Assembly (NCBI GenBank): GCA_000403295.2 | Contig: KE159605.1 | Span: forward strand, 438,845-502,844 | DNA length: 64,000 nucleotides | Source: Lachnospiraceae bacterium M18-1 | Lineage (GTDB): Bacteria > Bacillota > Clostridia > Lachnospirales > Lachnospiraceae | Direction: 5' to 3' | Shown here: in pieces, positions 52,460-62,490 of the stretch | Position numbering within the stretch: the first letter of the stretch is position 1 | Layout of the letters: every line of letters begins with the position of its first letter | Notes under the pieces: model-generated | Told to the model about the DNA's origin: nothing | The model's input: only the letters and a program-made list of their open reading frames with translations | Database searches by the model: none | Translations under genes and position numbers: made by a program

Positions 52460-55400
52460 CTACCGGAAATACTCCACTCCGGATTCAAAGATCTTCATAT
52501 CCTGTTCTCCGTAAATATTGAGCGCAACAGACCTGTCTCTCCGCTCGGAATGCGCCATCTTTCCCAGCACCCTTCCGTCCGGGCTTGTGATCCCTTCGAC
52601 AGCCAGATAGGAACCGTTGACATTCCACTCCTCGTCCATACTGATGATTCCTTCCGGATCACAATACCGTGTTGCAACCTGGCCGTTTTCAAACAACTTT
52701 TCCAGCAATTCCCGATCTGCCACGAACCTGCCTTCCCCATGGGATGCAGGAATCGTATATACGCTGCCAAGCTGTGCCTGTGCAAGCCACGGGGACCGAT
52801 TACTCACCACCTTGGTATAGACCATCTTGGAAATATGCCGTCCGATCGTGTTGTAGGTCAGGGTCGGAGAATCCTCCGTCTGGCCGACGATCTTTCCATA
52901 GGGTACCAGCCCCAGCTTGATCAATGCCTGGAAGCCGTTGCAGATTCCCAGCGCAAGGCCGTCCCGGTCGCCAAGCAGCTTTTCCACCGCTTCTTTGATT
53001 TTTTCATTCATAAAGGCTGTGGCAAAGAATTTTGCAGAGCCGTCCGGTTCATCCCCGGCGCTGAATCCACCCGGGAACATGATCATCTGAGCCTGTCCGA
53101 TGGCTTTTTCAAATTCTTCCACAGATTCCCGGATCATCTGGGCATCCAGATTCCGGAACACTCTCGTGATCACCTTTGCGCCTGCGCGTTCAAATGCCTT
53201 CCTGCTGTCGTATTCACAGTTGGTACCCGGGAATACCGGAATAAACACCGTAGGCTGCCCGATCTTATGGGTACATACATGGACCTTCCCGGTGCCGTCA
53301 TACAGCTTTTCTTCCAGCACCGTATCCGCGGATGCCGCTGATTTCGTTGCAAATACCGGTTCCAATGTCCCTGTCCATACACGGATCGCCTCATCCATAG
53401 AAATCTCCGTATTTGCGTAGGAAAATCCGTCTCCATCGGTAACCTCTCCGATGACCGTATAAGTAATCTGCAGATTTCCCACCTGACCTGCCGGAACCTC
53501 TGCGACCAAATCGCCGAAGGCCGGAGCAAAGGCATCCCTTGGATCCAGATTGTGCTCCACTTTTACCCCCAGTTTATTTCCGAATGCCATCTTGCTGAGA
53601 GCCGCAAGGATTCCGTGGCGGTCCAATGCATAGGCAGATACGATCCTGCCGCTGCGGATGTCTTCTGTAAACTTCCCGTACTGCTCCATCACCTGGCTAT
53701 AGACTGGCAGATCATAGGAGTCTCTCTCGATGCGCAGCCAGATCAGCTTATTTCCCGCTTCTTTCAATTCCGGTGTAATGATCTCCTGTTCCAATGCCAT
53801 ATCCACTGCAAAGGATACCAGAGTCGGCGGCACATCGATATCCTGAAATGTGCCGGACATACTGTCCTTTCCTCCGATGGACGGCAGCCCGAATCCAAGC
53901 TGCGCGTGATAGGCGCCGAGAAGGGCCGCAAAAGGCTGGCTCCACCGCTTCGGGTCTTCTGTCATCCTGCGGAAATATTCCTGGAAGGTGAACCGGATCT
54001 TCCGATAATCCCCGCCTGAAGCCACGATCTTCGCGATGGATTCCGTCACTGCATAGATCGCGCCGTGATAAGGACTCCAGCTGGACAGATAGGGATCGAA
54101 GCCATAACTCATCATAGACACACTATCTGTTGTCCCGTTCTGAACCGGCACCTTTGCCACCATGGCCTGGGTCTCGGTCATCTGGTATTTTCCGCCGTGG
54201 GGCATATACACCGACGCTGCGCCGATGGAACCGTCGAACATTTCCACCAGGCCCTTCTGGGAGCAGACATTCAAGTCTGCCAGCACGGACAGCCATTTTT
54301 CACGCACATCCGCCACGTCCTCCCGAACGAAGAGAGAACCTTCCCTTCCGGGAATCTCCACTTCCACATCGGTCTCCTGATGAGCACCGTTGGTATCCAG
54401 AAATGCACGGGAAATATTGACGATCTCCTTCCCTCTCCAGATCAGGACCAGACGGGGTGAATCTGTCACCACTGCCACCTCGGTAGCCTCCAGATTTTCT
54501 TCTCTGGCATAGGATAAAAACTGCTCCACATCCTTTGGATTTACGACCACAGCCATACGCTCCTGGGATTCGGAGATGGCAATCTCCGTTCCGTCCAGGC
54601 CCGCATATTTTTTCGGCACCTTGTCCAGATCCACCCGCAGGCCTTCCGCCAGTTCCCCGATGGCAACCGATACACCGCCTGCACCGAAATCATTGCACTT
54701 CTTGATCAGGCGGCTGACCTCCTCTCTTCGGAAGAGACGCTGAATCTTACGCTCTGTAGGCGGATTACCTTTCTGCACCTCCGCGCCGCAGGTCTCGATG
54801 GACTCCTCGGTGTGTACCTTGGAAGATCCTGTGGCGCCGCCGCAGCCGTCCCGCCCGGTACGTCCGCCCAGAAGGATGATGATATCGCCCGGATCCGAAG
54901 TCTCCCGGATCACCGCGCGCCTGGGAGCCGCTCCCATGACCGCGCCGATCTCCATACGCTTCGCCACATAATTGGGATGATAGATTTCCTTCACCGTCCC
55001 TGTCGCAAGACCGATCTGATTTCCGTAAGAGCTGTATCCGTTGGCAGCTCCGCGGACCAGCTTCTTCTGCGGCAGCTTTCCCTTCAGGGTGTCCTTGACT
55101 GACACCGTGGGATCGGCTGCACCGGTCACACGCATGGCCTGATATACATAAGTTCTTCCGGAAAGCGGATCGCGGATCGCGCCGCCCAGGCAGGTAGCCG
55201 CCCCTCCGAAGGGCTCGATCTCCGTAGGGTGGTTATGAGTCTCATTTTTAAAGTTGATGAGCCACTCCTCCTCTGCGCCGTCCACTTTGATGGGAACTAC
55301 GATGCTGCAGGCATTGATCTCTTCGGACTCCTCCTGGTCTACAAGCTTCCCTTCCTTTTTCAGCTTCCGCATGGCCATCAGCGCCAGATCCATCAGGCAG

Positions 55401-56218
55401 ACAAACTTGTCTTCCCTGCCGGCAAAGATCTCACTGTGATCCTTTAAGTATTGCCTGTAGGTATTCTCGATCGGTTCCCTGTAATCCCCTTCACCGAAGG
55501 ACACATTTTTCAGCTCCGTAGAGAAGGTGGTATGACGGCAGTGATCAGACCAGTAGGTATCCAGCACCCGGATCTCTGTCATAGACGGATCCCGCTTCTC
55601 TTCCCCATGAAAATAGTTCTGAATATGCAGAAAATCCTGAAACGTCATAGCCAGCCCCAGTGAATCATACAAGGCCTTTAGTTCTGCCTCCGGCATATCC
55701 TGGAATCCGTCAAAGATCTTCACATCCTCCGGCTCCTCAAATACCGACACCAGAGTATCCGGCTTTTCAAGCCCGGTCTCCCGGGAATCCACCGGGTTGA
55801 TGCAGTGGCTCTTGATGGCCGCAAACTCCTCCTCTGTCACAGAACCCTGGATCACGTAAGTGACTGCCGTGCGTATAACCGGCTTTTCGTCTTCTTTGAT
55901 AAATTGTATACACTGCTCCGCAGAATCCGCCCTCTGGTCGAACTGTCCCGGAAGGAACTCTATGGAAAAGACTCTGTCCCCCTCCTGTACCGGAACCTCC
56001 TCCCGGTACAAAAGATCTACCGGCGGCTCGGCAAACACGCCGCTGCATGCTTTCTCAAAAGAATCATCGGAAACATTTTCCACATCATAGCGGATCAGCA
56101 TCCGTACCCCTGTCACCGTCCCGATTCCAAGATAATGTCTGATCTCATGCCTCAACTCCTTTGCCTGTACGGCAAAGTCCGCCTTTTTCTCCACATATAC
56201 CCGCTTTACATTACCCAT
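52460..56218 (-). CDS. purL: phosphoribosylformylglycinamidine synthase, large single-chain type
   Basis: A 1252-residue enzyme that converts FGAR to FGAM with glutamine and ATP in purine synthesis. The chain contains the N-terminal PurS-like domain, the two-lobed synthetase (HCRHTTFST, NETHNHPTEIEPFGGAATC, GGRTGRDGCGGATGSS) and a C-terminal glutaminase domain with its nucleophile in LGICNGFQ and the MFPGGFSAGDEP stretch. Most Bacillus-like Firmicutes split this into PurS, PurL and PurQ; the fused form is common in Clostridia. The ATG has AAGGAGGAG upstream. No other pur gene is adjacent. Confidence 0.95.
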   Translation of the reverse strand: MGNVKRVYVEKKADFAVQAKELRHEIRHYLGIGTVTGVRMLIRYDVENVSDDSFEKACSGVFAEPPVDLLYREEVPVQEGDRVFSIEFLPGQFDQRADSAEQCIQFIKEDEKPVIRTAVTYVIQGSVTEEEFAAIKSHCINPVDSRETGLEKPDTLVSVFEEPEDVKIFDGFQDMPEAELKALYDSLGLAMTFQDFLHIQNYFHGEEKRDPSMTEIRVLDTYWSDHCRHTTFSTELKNVSFGEGDYREPIENTYRQYLKDHSEIFAGREDKFVCLMDLALMAMRKLKKEGKLVDQEESEEINACSIVVPIKVDGAEEEWLINFKNETHNHPTEIEPFGGAATCLGGAIRDPLSGRTYVYQAMRVTGAADPTVSVKDTLKGKLPQKKLVRGAANGYSSYGNQIGLATGTVKEIYHPNYVAKRMEIGAVMGAAPRRAVIRETSDPGDIIILLGGRTGRDGCGGATGSSKVHTEESIETCGAEVQKGNPPTERKIQRLFRREEVSRLIKKCNDFGAGGVSVAIGELAEGLRVDLDKVPKKYAGLDGTEIAISESQERMAVVVNPKDVEQFLSYAREENLEATEVAVVTDSPRLVLIWRGKEIVNISRAFLDTNGAHQETDVEVEIPGREGSLFVREDVADVREKWLSVLADLNVCSQKGLVEMFDGSIGAASVYMPHGGKYQMTETQAMVAKVPVQNGTTDSVSMMSYGFDPYLSSWSPYHGAIYAVTESIAKIVASGGDYRKIRFTFQEYFRRMTEDPKRWSQPFAALLGAYHAQLGFGLPSIGGKDSMSGTFQDIDVPPTLVSFAVDMALEQEIITPELKEAGNKLIWLRIERDSYDLPVYSQVMEQYGKFTEDIRSGRIVSAYALDRHGILAALSKMAFGNKLGVKVEHNLDPRDAFAPAFGDLVAEVPAGQVGNLQITYTVIGEVTDGDGFSYANTEISMDEAIRVWTGTLEPVFATKSAASADTVLEEKLYDGTGKVHVCTHKIGQPTVFIPVFPGTNCEYDSRKAFERAGAKVITRVFRNLDAQMIRESVEEFEKAIGQAQMIMFPGGFSAGDEPDGSAKFFATAFMNEKIKEAVEKLLGDRDGLALGICNGFQALIKLGLVPYGKIVGQTEDSPTLTYNTIGRHISKMVYTKVVSNRSPWLAQAQLGSVYTIPASHGEGRFVADRELLEKLFENGQVATRYCDPEGIISMDEEWNVNGSYLAVEGITSPDGRVLGKMAHSERRDRSVALNIYGEQDMKIFESGVEYFR

Positions 56219-56293
56219 ATCAGTTCTCCTCCTTTAATCATTAAGAAATCCCATCTGTTCTAGACAGTTCCAGAAAATCTACCTGCGCCTTTC

Positions 56294-57007
56294 CTATTCT
56301 GCCAAAATCCTGCCGTCTCCTGCCTTTCTGCTCCTGACTGTATACACGATACTGAGGATCAGAAGCACGGTCAGCCCTGCCAGGAAAAATCCCCCGATCC
56401 GGATCACCATATCAAAAAACAGACCTTCCGGCAGCATCCGTATCATATAATCTTCTGCCGGGTCAAAGATCCAGAGGTCATTGTCAAAAAAAATCTCGTG
56501 GAATTTCGTAAATACTGCATTAAAATTCCTCGCAATGGCAATTCCCAGAAACAGGATCAAAGCCGCAAGAATCTCCAGCGCCGCCAGAAAGCTGCCGGCC
56601 AGAGTCTTCCACATCTCCTTCCTGCATACTGCCGCAAGAATTACAAGGGCTGCCGCAAGAACAGCAAACGCCCATCTTCTCATGGCAAGGCCGCCGAGAA
56701 AGAGCCCCTGCACATCCTCCATGTGCAGCCGGTCCTGTTCATTAAAAAAATCCTGCTCTTTACCTTCTACCGTAGTCACCACGCTTAAACGCTCTCTGTC
56801 TCCTTTCAGATATGCCATCATCTCCCGGGTCACATACATCGCGTCCTCCATCTCCATATCCAACGCCCGCAGCACCTGATATTTTGTATATTCCTTCTCA
56901 TAGATACCGAAATCCAGATACATTGCCGCCTGAAAACTAGAGATCAGCAGAATGACCACCGCTGCAATAGAAGCCGCTCCGCCTGCAATCCACCGCAGTC
57001 CCTTCAT
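56294..57007 (-). CDS. TIGR01906/DUF1461 integral membrane protein
   Basis: A 237-residue membrane protein with four spans (about 7-28, 111-130, 139-160 and 199-222). An extracellular loop between spans 1 and 2 carries MAYLKGDRE, and the loop before span 4 has FHEIFFDNDLWIFDPAEDYMI, the hallmark of this family in Firmicutes. Its function is not known to me. It lies between the pyk terminator and purL, so it may share a transcript with purL. Confidence 0.85.
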   Translation of the reverse strand: MKGLRWIAGGAASIAAVVILLISSFQAAMYLDFGIYEKEYTKYQVLRALDMEMEDAMYVTREMMAYLKGDRERLSVVTTVEGKEQDFFNEQDRLHMEDVQGLFLGGLAMRRWAFAVLAAALVILAAVCRKEMWKTLAGSFLAALEILAALILFLGIAIARNFNAVFTKFHEIFFDNDLWIFDPAEDYMIRMLPEGLFFDMVIRIGGFFLAGLTVLLILSIVYTVRSRKAGDGRILAE

Positions 57008-57047
57008 GTTTCACCTCATTTCTTCCGGTTGCTCCCGAATCGCGCAT

Positions 57048-57093
57048 AAAATCCTCTGACTCCCCCGCCAGACGGGGAACTCAGAGGATTTTT
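57048..57093. terminator. pyk terminator
   Basis: AAAATCCTCTGA (57048-57059) pairs with TCAGAGGATTTT (57081-57092), with an inner CCCC/GGGG extension. T runs are present on both strands. Confidence 0.88.
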
Positions 57094-57100
57094 CCTGCCT

Positions 57101-58537
57101 TTACTCTATCGTGGCAATCCGCATCATATTACTTACCCCGCCGATCTCTTCCCGTACATTCGGTGACGGCATACCTGCCGTAAGGACCACAATATCTCCC
57201 GTGTCCACAAACTGTTTTACCTGTGCAAGTTCAATCGCACCGTTACAGACATCATCCGTTGTGCTGAATTCCAGAGATTTCAGCGGAGTGACTCCCCAGT
57301 AAATGGACATCCTGCGGAGCGCCCGGTCGCTGGGCGTTACACCCAGGATCTCCTGCCGGGGTTTCATATTTGATACATACCGTGTTGTCGCGCCGGACAC
57401 AGACGGCGTGATGATACATTTTGCATTCAGATTGGATGCCGCCAGCACGGAAGAATATCCGATTGCCGTAGACACACTGGACTTCAGGTTGTCTCCTGCC
57501 TGTGAAAGCAGCAGATCATAATCCAGGTGCCCTTCCGCATTCTCCACGATATGAACCATCATCTTCAATGCTTCAATGGGGTATTTTCCTGCCGCTGTCT
57601 CGCCCGAAAGCATCACCGCATCCGTGCCGTCATAAACCGCATTGGCAACATCCGTCACTTCCGCACGGGTAGGACGGGGATTTCGGATCATAGAATCCAG
57701 CATCTGTGTCGCCGTAATAACAGTCTTAAAATTATTGTTGCATTTCTGAATCAGCATTTTCTGCAGGTAGGGAAGCTCTTCTGCCGGAATTTCCACGCCC
57801 AGGTCGCCTCTGGCTACCATGATCCCGTCCGCCGCACGGATGATCTCATCAATGTTGCGGATGCCTTCCGCGTTCTCGATCTTGGCAATGATCGGAATGT
57901 ACTGTGCGTGCAGGGATTTCAGATATGCTTTGATCTCCAGGATGCATTCCGCATTCCGCACAAAGGAAGCCGCTATAAAGTCAATGTCCTGCTCTACTCC
58001 GAACTTGATGTCTTCCTTGTCCTTTTCCGTAATTGCCGGAAGCCGTACTGGAACGTTAGGTACATTGATCCCTTTGCGCTCTCCCAGCTCACCTCCGTTG
58101 ATGACCCGGCACATGATATCCTTTCCGTCCTTTTTCACCACCTCCAGCTCGATCAGGCCATCGTCGATCAGGATCTTCTTTCCCTTGTCCACATCCTCAG
58201 CCAAACCGTCATATGTGATGGATACTTTCTGTGCATCCCCCACAATATCTTCCGGAGTCAGCGTGATCATACCCCCTGCCTCCAGTTTTACCTTTTTGCC
58301 GTCCTTCAATACACCGGTACGGATCTCCGGTCCCTTCGTATCGAGCAGGATCGCCGTATTAGAATGCTCCTCCTCCCGAACCAGCTTAAGCATGTCCATC
58401 CTTGCCTTCTGCTCCGGATGGGTACCGTGGGAAAAATTAAAACGTGCCACATCCATCCCGCCCCGGATGATGCTGCGCAATACTTCTTTGTCGTCCGTAC
58501 TCGGACCCATAGTACATACAATCTTTGTCTTTTTCAT
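57101..58537 (-). CDS. pyk: pyruvate kinase
   Basis: A 478-residue glycolytic enzyme that transfers phosphate from phosphoenolpyruvate to ADP. Visible are the N-terminal TKIVCTMGPS, FNFSHG, the K/Mg site DTKGPEIRTG, IIAKIENAEG with the catalytic-site residues, and ARGDLGVE, then the allosteric C-domain. It is the short form, lacking the extra PEP-utiliser-like C-domain of Bacillus pyruvate kinase. The ATG follows GGAGGGAG. A strong terminator follows. Confidence 0.96.
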   Translation of the reverse strand: MKKTKIVCTMGPSTDDKEVLRSIIRGGMDVARFNFSHGTHPEQKARMDMLKLVREEEHSNTAILLDTKGPEIRTGVLKDGKKVKLEAGGMITLTPEDIVGDAQKVSITYDGLAEDVDKGKKILIDDGLIELEVVKKDGKDIMCRVINGGELGERKGINVPNVPVRLPAITEKDKEDIKFGVEQDIDFIAASFVRNAECILEIKAYLKSLHAQYIPIIAKIENAEGIRNIDEIIRAADGIMVARGDLGVEIPAEELPYLQKMLIQKCNNNFKTVITATQMLDSMIRNPRPTRAEVTDVANAVYDGTDAVMLSGETAAGKYPIEALKMMVHIVENAEGHLDYDLLLSQAGDNLKSSVSTAIGYSSVLAASNLNAKCIITPSVSGATTRYVSNMKPRQEILGVTPSDRALRRMSIYWGVTPLKSLEFSTTDDVCNGAIELAQVKQFVDTGDIVVLTAGMPSPNVREEIGGVSNMMRIATIE

Positions 58538-58624
58538 TTTTATTCTCCCTCCTATATCAGTTTTTTACACTTTCTGGTGTATTTGTATTCTGCCGGATCA
58601 GCTGCCGAAAATCACATCGGTCAG

Positions 58625-59470
58625 TTAATACCGAAGTACGCCCTGTCCGCCAAGACAGCTCTCCCCGGATTGGCTGACATCCTGATCCTGTCCGCCGGAA
58701 TCAGCCGGCTGTTCGTATACAGGTTGGTCATATACCGGCTGCTCGTATGTCGGCTGCTCGTATGTCGGCTGCTCGTATGTCGGCTGTTCGTAATACTGCT
58801 GTTCGTACTGTTCCTGAACAGCCGCAGCCTCTGCCTGTGCCTGTGCAGCTGCCGCCTCAGCTGCAGCACGCTCGGCTTCCTCTTTCTTTGCCTGCTCTGC
58901 AGCCGCGGCCTCTGCCTGCTTCTGTGCTTTCAGTGCAAGGGCAGTTTCTTTTGTGCTGACTTCTTTTCCAGAATCAGCACTCTTATATTTTACAAATCCA
59001 ACTTCATCTTCAAACCACAGCTCTGCCTCTTCTATATCATCCAGCCCAAGACCAGTAATCTCTACAGTATGCCCATCCTCATAAGCCAGACTGAAATCAT
59101 AGGTTAGCTGCTGCTCTGATCCGGCCTCAGCCTCCACATCCTCAGGCGTATAGTACACACAAACGATTTCTTCGTTTTCAATTATCATCCCTGATTCAAG
59201 CAGATTCTGAGAAGCCTCTTCTGCCTTCGATGCCTTAACTGTAAAACCTGTGATCTTATCGCCTGTATGATTCGTCAGCAATAATTTGTACGCATCCTCA
59301 GATTCCTTTCCTATGGTCTTGTACTCTTCTTCCTTTTCCACCTCCTTATCTTCACTCATCTCTGTTTCCGGTTCTTTTGGTTCCTTTGTTTCTTCTTCCT
59401 TTTTACCACATCCCAGAACCAGGCAGGCTGCCCCAATTACCAGAATTTTTGTCATCACTGATTTCTTCAT
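58625..59470 (-). CDS. putative lipoprotein with Tyr-Glu-Gln-Pro repeats
   Basis: A 281-residue exported lipoprotein: the lipobox LVLGC (17-21) makes Cys21 the lipidated residue. A charged spacer (KKEEETKEPKEPE) precedes a folded domain of about 120 residues. Then come an Ala/Glu/Lys-rich coiled-coil-like helix (about 180-225) and a tail of tandem YEQPTYEQP units encoded by 15-bp DNA repeats at about 58739-58786. I do not recognise the folded domain. The tail may span or bind the cell wall. The repeat number may vary between strains. Confidence 0.8.
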   Translation of the reverse strand: MKKSVMTKILVIGAACLVLGCGKKEEETKEPKEPETEMSEDKEVEKEEEYKTIGKESEDAYKLLLTNHTGDKITGFTVKASKAEEASQNLLESGMIIENEEIVCVYYTPEDVEAEAGSEQQLTYDFSLAYEDGHTVEITGLGLDDIEEAELWFEDEVGFVKYKSADSGKEVSTKETALALKAQKQAEAAAAEQAKKEEAERAAAEAAAAQAQAEAAAVQEQYEQQYYEQPTYEQPTYEQPTYEQPVYDQPVYEQPADSGGQDQDVSQSGESCLGGQGVLRY

Positions 59471-59574
59471 AAATATTTCTTCCTTTCTGATGTCTCATTC
59501 TTTTTATCATTCAACTATGGCCGAAGTATTTTACCTGCTCCGAAACACAGCTAAATTCAATACCCTCTTCCCTG

Positions 59575-60993
59575 TCAGGGGATTTGAAATTCTTCTGTCT
59601 GTACGAGTGTCTGTGCATCGCCGTTCACAAGAATAATATCCATATGCACTGCCCCTTGGGGCAGGGAAGTCTTTTTCAGATATAACTTGTAACCGTCATC
59701 ATTCCATCCCTCTTCCTCCGCTGTTGAAGTACGGAATGCCTCATACGTCACGGCTGTCCCATCAGCCGTCCTGACAGACACATAGATTCTCGAATCCAGT
59801 TCTGTAAAATCCGGATCCAATTTGCCCTCTATCACATACCAGGAGCCGTCTTCTTTCAGAGAGACCGTTGTATCGGTTGCCGCCGCGGTCAGATTCTCCG
59901 GTACCCGGACCGGACCTTCCATGACCGGGGGCTGTTCCGCAAAAAAGGAAAGCCTTCTCTCCACCCGCTCCACGATCACATACTCCGGATGATACTGATC
60001 CAGATTCCCCAGATTGTAGGGAACCAGGCGCGAAAAATATCCGTGTTCAAATTCATTTGCCAGAATGGGGAGCATGGAATTTCCGAAAGAATCCCGGAAC
60101 ATCAAAAGCGTCCCCTGTCCATTCGGATTGATCGTCTCGATCCAGTCCTCTTCCACGTCTTCCACATCGTTTACATATGCATAAATTGGAAGCTGGTCAT
60201 AATAAATATTATCTTCCGGCTCCACCGCCACGGAATAAAGCATCTCAGCCAGATCCCCGGTATGCTCTTTCCGAACCTCATAAGCCGAATAAGAGGAGGT
60301 ATCGTACTCCCTGCCAAGCCCGTCCAGCAGTTTTCTACAGGCCAGCAGCGCGCCCTTGTTATTCCAGTGGGAATCGCCTTTCAAATACAGGCATTCCTCC
60401 GATTCTTCAAATGCCTCATACAGATCAACATAGTGAATCCCCGCCTTTTCCAGAAGCGAGGTGATACGGGTATGGTTATTGTCTTTGCCCCGCAGATAAT
60501 TCGAAGGCATATTGCTGTCATACAAGGAGTTTTTATTAGGAGCAATGGTTAGTACAAATCTGCTTCCCCTGTTCTCAATATGCTGCTGCATCAGACCGAT
60601 ATTACTGACTGCATTCAAAAGTCCTTTTTCCGACATCTGGTTCTCTCCCAGATAATCATCCAATGTCCCTGTGTAATAGAGCCAGCCATCCTTCCCCACC
60701 AATACCTGGTCCGAGGCTGACACGCCCAGAAGCCGTCCCCTCAGCAGCGCATTAGCCGCCACCAGTTCCTGACGGAATGCAAAATGTTCTTCAAAATACA
60801 CACCCAGGTCTCCCAGGAAATGTGGATTCCATGTACCGTCTGTCCGAAGCTCCGGAAATTCCACCAGTTCTTTATTCTCCGTTGTTTCATTTGTGGCTGC
60901 CACACTCATTCCCGCAAACGGAATGAGGACAAAGATCAGAACAGCCGCTATATAGATCAGATACCAGATTTTCTTTTTCATCGTCTCATTCAC
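59575..60993 (-). CDS. DHHW-family protein (AlgJ/AlgX-like SGNH acyltransferase)
   Basis: A 472-residue protein with one N-terminal span (9-31) and an extracellular SGNH-like domain. The Asp207-Ser-His209-Trp motif matches the DHHW/AlgJ signature, and Asp301-Ser302 in RDSFGNS is the probable nucleophile region. Such proteins accept acyl groups from an MBOAT partner and O-acetylate extracellular polysaccharide. The MBOAT gene ends 12 bases upstream. The start is a GTG after AAAGGG; an ATG four codons later is an alternative. Confidence 0.88.
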   Translation of the reverse strand: MNETMKKKIWYLIYIAAVLIFVLIPFAGMSVAATNETTENKELVEFPELRTDGTWNPHFLGDLGVYFEEHFAFRQELVAANALLRGRLLGVSASDQVLVGKDGWLYYTGTLDDYLGENQMSEKGLLNAVSNIGLMQQHIENRGSRFVLTIAPNKNSLYDSNMPSNYLRGKDNNHTRITSLLEKAGIHYVDLYEAFEESEECLYLKGDSHWNNKGALLACRKLLDGLGREYDTSSYSAYEVRKEHTGDLAEMLYSVAVEPEDNIYYDQLPIYAYVNDVEDVEEDWIETINPNGQGTLLMFRDSFGNSMLPILANEFEHGYFSRLVPYNLGNLDQYHPEYVIVERVERRLSFFAEQPPVMEGPVRVPENLTAAATDTTVSLKEDGSWYVIEGKLDPDFTELDSRIYVSVRTADGTAVTYEAFRTSTAEEEGWNDDGYKLYLKKTSLPQGAVHMDIILVNGDAQTLVQTEEFQIP

Positions 60994-61005
60994 TTCATTC
61001 CCTTT

Positions 61006-62409
61006 CTAAAACCGGAAATAGATAAACGGATTATAAGTACCTCCGGACAAACTCAGCATGCATAATACCAGAAGAACGATCGTGCAGACATAAGACCCCG
61101 GCTGGAAAAAGCAATCCACAGCCTCTCTGCTGCGCTCCGGCATCCAGTTTCTCAGGCGCCTCACCGGACAGGACGCAATGACACAGACTGCCAGTGTAAG
61201 TACAAGCAGCGGATTCAGCTGCCGCAGGGCAAAACTCATCTCCTCCGGCCCGAAGGAGATTCCGGTAAACATCTTCCCGATCAGGGCAGATCCCTGGGAC
61301 AGAGTATCTGCCCGGAAGATCACGAATCCTGTGCACACTGCCAGCATGGTATAAAGATGCCCCAGCACCCTGGGCAATTTTTTCACCGGCAGCAGCCCCT
61401 CCAGTATTAAGAAGAAACCATGATACAGGCCCCATACTACAAAGGTCCAGTCCGCCCCGTGCCACAGACCGGTACAGAAGAACACGATCACCTTATTCAC
61501 ATATGTACGCACGATGCCTTTTCTGTTTCCTCCAAGAGGAATATACAGATATTCCTTAAACCAGGTAGAGAGCGAAATGTGCCATCTGCGCCAAAATTCC
61601 TGTATGCTGCAGGAAATATACGGATAGTTGAAATTTTCCTGAAAGTTAAAGCCGAACATATGCCCCAGCCCGATCGCCATGTCGCTGTAACCGGAAAAAT
61701 CAAAATAAATCTGGAACAGATAGGATACTGCCCCGATCCACGCAGATAAAATATTGACTTGGGACAATTCTGCGGCAAACACCGCATCCGCCGCTAACGC
61801 AGCCGTATTGGAAAGCAGAATTTTCTTAGACAGACCAATAATAAATCTGCGGAATCCGGCCGCAGTCTCTTCTAAATGTGGTGTTCTATTTGAAATCTGC
61901 TGTTCGATATCATGATATTTTACGATCGGCCCGGCGATAAGCTGTGGAAAAAAGGAAATATAAAGGAGCATATTTCCATAATTTTTCTGTGCCTTCACCT
62001 GGCCCCGGTATACATCTATGACATAAGACAACGCCTGGAACGTAAAAAACGAAATTCCGATCGGCAGGCTGACCTTCAGAAGCGGAAACTGCGCGCCTGT
62101 GAGGCCATTGCATGTACCGATCAGCATATCGGCATATTTAAAAATTCCAAGTATCAGAAAATTGGTACATACGGCCAGAACAAGGACCGGCTTACGCCTC
62201 TTCGCCCGCTCCACCCACAGACCGTACAGATAATTCAGGCTCGCGCTGCCTATCATCAGAAGAACATAAACAGGCTCGCCATATGCATAAAACAATAAAC
62301 TGCTGATGATCAGCAGAACATTCTTTGCGCGCATAGACGGTATCAGATAATACAGCAAAAATACCACCGGAAAAAACACGCAGAGAAATGACATTGAACT
62401 AAAAACCAT
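61006..62409 (-). CDS. MBOAT O-acyltransferase (AlgI/DltB-like)
   Basis: A 467-residue membrane protein with about ten or more spans. WRRWHISLSTWFKEY and GLWHGADW carry the two conserved histidines of the MBOAT family (about residues 277 and 317). It passes acyl groups across the membrane; with the adjacent DHHW protein it makes an AlgI-AlgJ-like pair that would acetylate a secreted glycan. There are no dltA, dltC or alginate genes nearby, so the target polymer is unknown. I chose the ATG ending at 62409, with GGAGA nine bases upstream. Confidence 0.93.
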   Translation of the reverse strand: MVFSSMSFLCVFFPVVFLLYYLIPSMRAKNVLLIISSLLFYAYGEPVYVLLMIGSASLNYLYGLWVERAKRRKPVLVLAVCTNFLILGIFKYADMLIGTCNGLTGAQFPLLKVSLPIGISFFTFQALSYVIDVYRGQVKAQKNYGNMLLYISFFPQLIAGPIVKYHDIEQQISNRTPHLEETAAGFRRFIIGLSKKILLSNTAALAADAVFAAELSQVNILSAWIGAVSYLFQIYFDFSGYSDMAIGLGHMFGFNFQENFNYPYISCSIQEFWRRWHISLSTWFKEYLYIPLGGNRKGIVRTYVNKVIVFFCTGLWHGADWTFVVWGLYHGFFLILEGLLPVKKLPRVLGHLYTMLAVCTGFVIFRADTLSQGSALIGKMFTGISFGPEEMSFALRQLNPLLVLTLAVCVIASCPVRRLRNWMPERSREAVDCFFQPGSYVCTIVLLVLCMLSLSGGTYNPFIYFRF

Positions 62410-62490
62410 AGCTGCTTCTCCAAAAGTCCCCAAAAGAAGATTCCGTTATTTCCTGGAATCCCCATCCTCATAAGTTTTTCTTTTCACGCT

